Source: Pseudomonadota bacterium
Lineage (GTDB): Bacteria; Pseudomonadota; Alphaproteobacteria; Caulobacterales; Caulobacteraceae
Direction of reading: 5' to 3'
NCBI GenBank assembly: GCA_023436945.1
Contig: JAEZHG010000066.1
Coordinates: forward strand, 1 to 6,873
DNA length: 6,873 bases
Positions 6,473 through 6,873 of the stretch are shown here, one piece after another. Position 1 is the stretch's first letter; each line of letters begins with the position of its first letter. The notes under the pieces were generated by a model that saw only the letters and a list, made by a program, of their open reading frames with translations, was not told the origin of the DNA and searched no databases. The position numbers were made by a program, and so were the translations under genes.

Positions 6473-6499
6473 GGAACTTCCCGCCCTATTGCCGCGCTT
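6473..6499 (+). promoter_or_regulatory. possible ECF (EcfG/SigT-type) promoter of the small membrane protein
   Basis: GGAAC (6473-6477) is followed after 17 bp by CGCTT (6495-6499). The general-stress ECF sigma factors of alphaproteobacteria use GGAAC-N16/17-CGTT, so this is one mismatch away in the -10. The position would give a leader of roughly 25 nt before the ATG at 6529, with room for the good Shine-Dalgarno there. The element is short enough to arise by chance. Confidence 0.35.
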
Positions 6500-6528
6500 A
6501 CTCCCTGTATCGACAAGAAGGATGACAA

Positions 6529-6816
6529 ATGTCTACCGAACGTAAGATCGAGCATCCCGACGGCAGCGTAGAGACCGTCACCACCACCGAGACCCCGACC
6601 ACCGTGGTCCATGAGAAGAGCGGTGGAGGCATGGGCTTCCTGGGGATCATCGTGGCCATCCTCGCCATTGGCGTTGTGGGCTATTTCCTCTTCACCCTGA
6701 GCCAGACCAAACAGGTCGAGAGCAACGCCATTGCAGGCGCAGCCGAAAGCATCGGCAATGCCGCCGACAATGTGGGCGAAGCCGCCAAACGCGTGGTGCC
6801 GCCGACCACCAACTAA
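6529..6816 (+). CDS. small single-pass membrane protein of unknown function
   Basis: I do not recognise a named family. The 95-residue protein has a polar, Thr-rich N-terminus (SVETVTTTETPTTVV, 13-27), a glycine hinge (GGGMG), one membrane helix (about 36-57) and a polar C-terminal tail. The tail segment AGAAESIGNAADNVGEAAKRV (69-89) is Ala-rich with charged residues at regular spacing and could form an amphipathic helix, loosely like stress-associated LEA-type tails. It has no cleavable signal peptide or lipobox. The start is well supported: AAGGA (6518-6522) sits 6 nt before the ATG. It stands alone, after a strong terminator and with its own possible ECF-type promoter, which hints at a stress role by inference only. 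Confidence 0.8.
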   Translation: MSTERKIEHPDGSVETVTTTETPTTVVHEKSGGGMGFLGIIVAILAIGVVGYFLFTLSQTKQVESNAIAGAAESIGNAADNVGEAAKRVVPPTTN

Positions 6817-6825
6817 AGACCATCG

Positions 6826-6861
6826 GCCCTGTCGTTGCGCGCATCCTGCCAGCGACAGGGC
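6826..6861. repeat. hairpin at the right edge
   Basis: A perfect 9-bp inverted repeat GCCCTGTCG (6826-6834) / CGACAGGGC (6853-6861) with an 18-nt loop, beginning 9 bp after the stop of the small membrane protein. There is no T-run on either strand, so it is not a classic terminator. It may be a U-less terminator or mRNA 3' stabiliser, or it may lie within a neighbouring minus-strand gene: one minus frame is open from the edge to a TAG at 6813-6815 (ending QDARNDRADGL). The window is too short to decide. Confidence 0.4.
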
Positions 6862-6873
6862 TGGCCCCACTTG

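Noticed and set aside
6394..6870. 158-codon minus-strand frame beginning MGPALSLAGC, lipobox-like
   Set aside because: It runs antisense through the small membrane protein and the terminator at 6426-6461. The sense gene has a good Shine-Dalgarno and a clear membrane helix, so the lipobox resemblance is taken as chance.

Overview
The window looks like a chromosomal segment of a GC-rich alphaproteobacterium, most likely in or near the Caulobacterales (Caulobacter, Brevundimonas, Asticcacaulis). The grounds are the alphaproteobacterial type of SelO, the strong avoidance of A/T-ending codons in long ORFs, weak or absent Shine-Dalgarno sequences at several starts, and a LiuR-like MerR regulator coupled to an acyl-CoA dehydrogenase. 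The assignment is by recognition only; no search was run. There are no rRNA or tRNA genes, insertion sequences, CRISPR arrays or phage genes.

Layout. Bases 1-476 (minus strand) hold the N-terminal third of an NhaA Na+/H+ antiporter, cut by the window edge. A divergent intergenic region of about 230 bp separates it from selO (704-2158, plus), a protein adenylyltransferase of the pseudokinase fold, which is followed by an intrinsic terminator (2181-2221). A small four-helix DoxX-like membrane protein follows (2287-2727). Next comes a regulated unit: two palindromic TTTACG-N4-CGTAAA sites directly in front of a MerR-family regulator (2838-3326), and 2 bp after it a 593-residue acyl-CoA dehydrogenase of the DmdC/AcdC-tailed type (3329-5110). 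This unit ends at a very strong terminator (5123-5160). A second, unrelated acyl-CoA dehydrogenase of the long-chain (ACADL-like) type follows as its own unit (5234-6397), again with a strong terminator (6426-6461). The window closes with a 95-residue single-pass membrane protein (6529-6816), preceded by a possible ECF-type promoter, and a hairpin at the edge.

How the genes relate. The central part is acyl-CoA catabolism. The regulator probably senses an acyl-CoA or related catabolite and controls itself and the first dehydrogenase through the twin operator. The second dehydrogenase carries out the same class of reaction, an FAD-dependent alpha,beta-dehydrogenation that passes electrons to ETF, but places its catalytic glutamate elsewhere in the fold and is transcriptionally insulated. 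NhaA, SelO, the DoxX-like protein and the small membrane protein are separate units linked at most loosely by stress and membrane homeostasis.

I do not see a previously undescribed multi-gene system here. The points most worth checking are the twin operator embedded in the merR promoter, a SelO that lacks both cysteines of the redox switch known from E. coli SelO, and the small membrane protein with a near-consensus GGAAC promoter.
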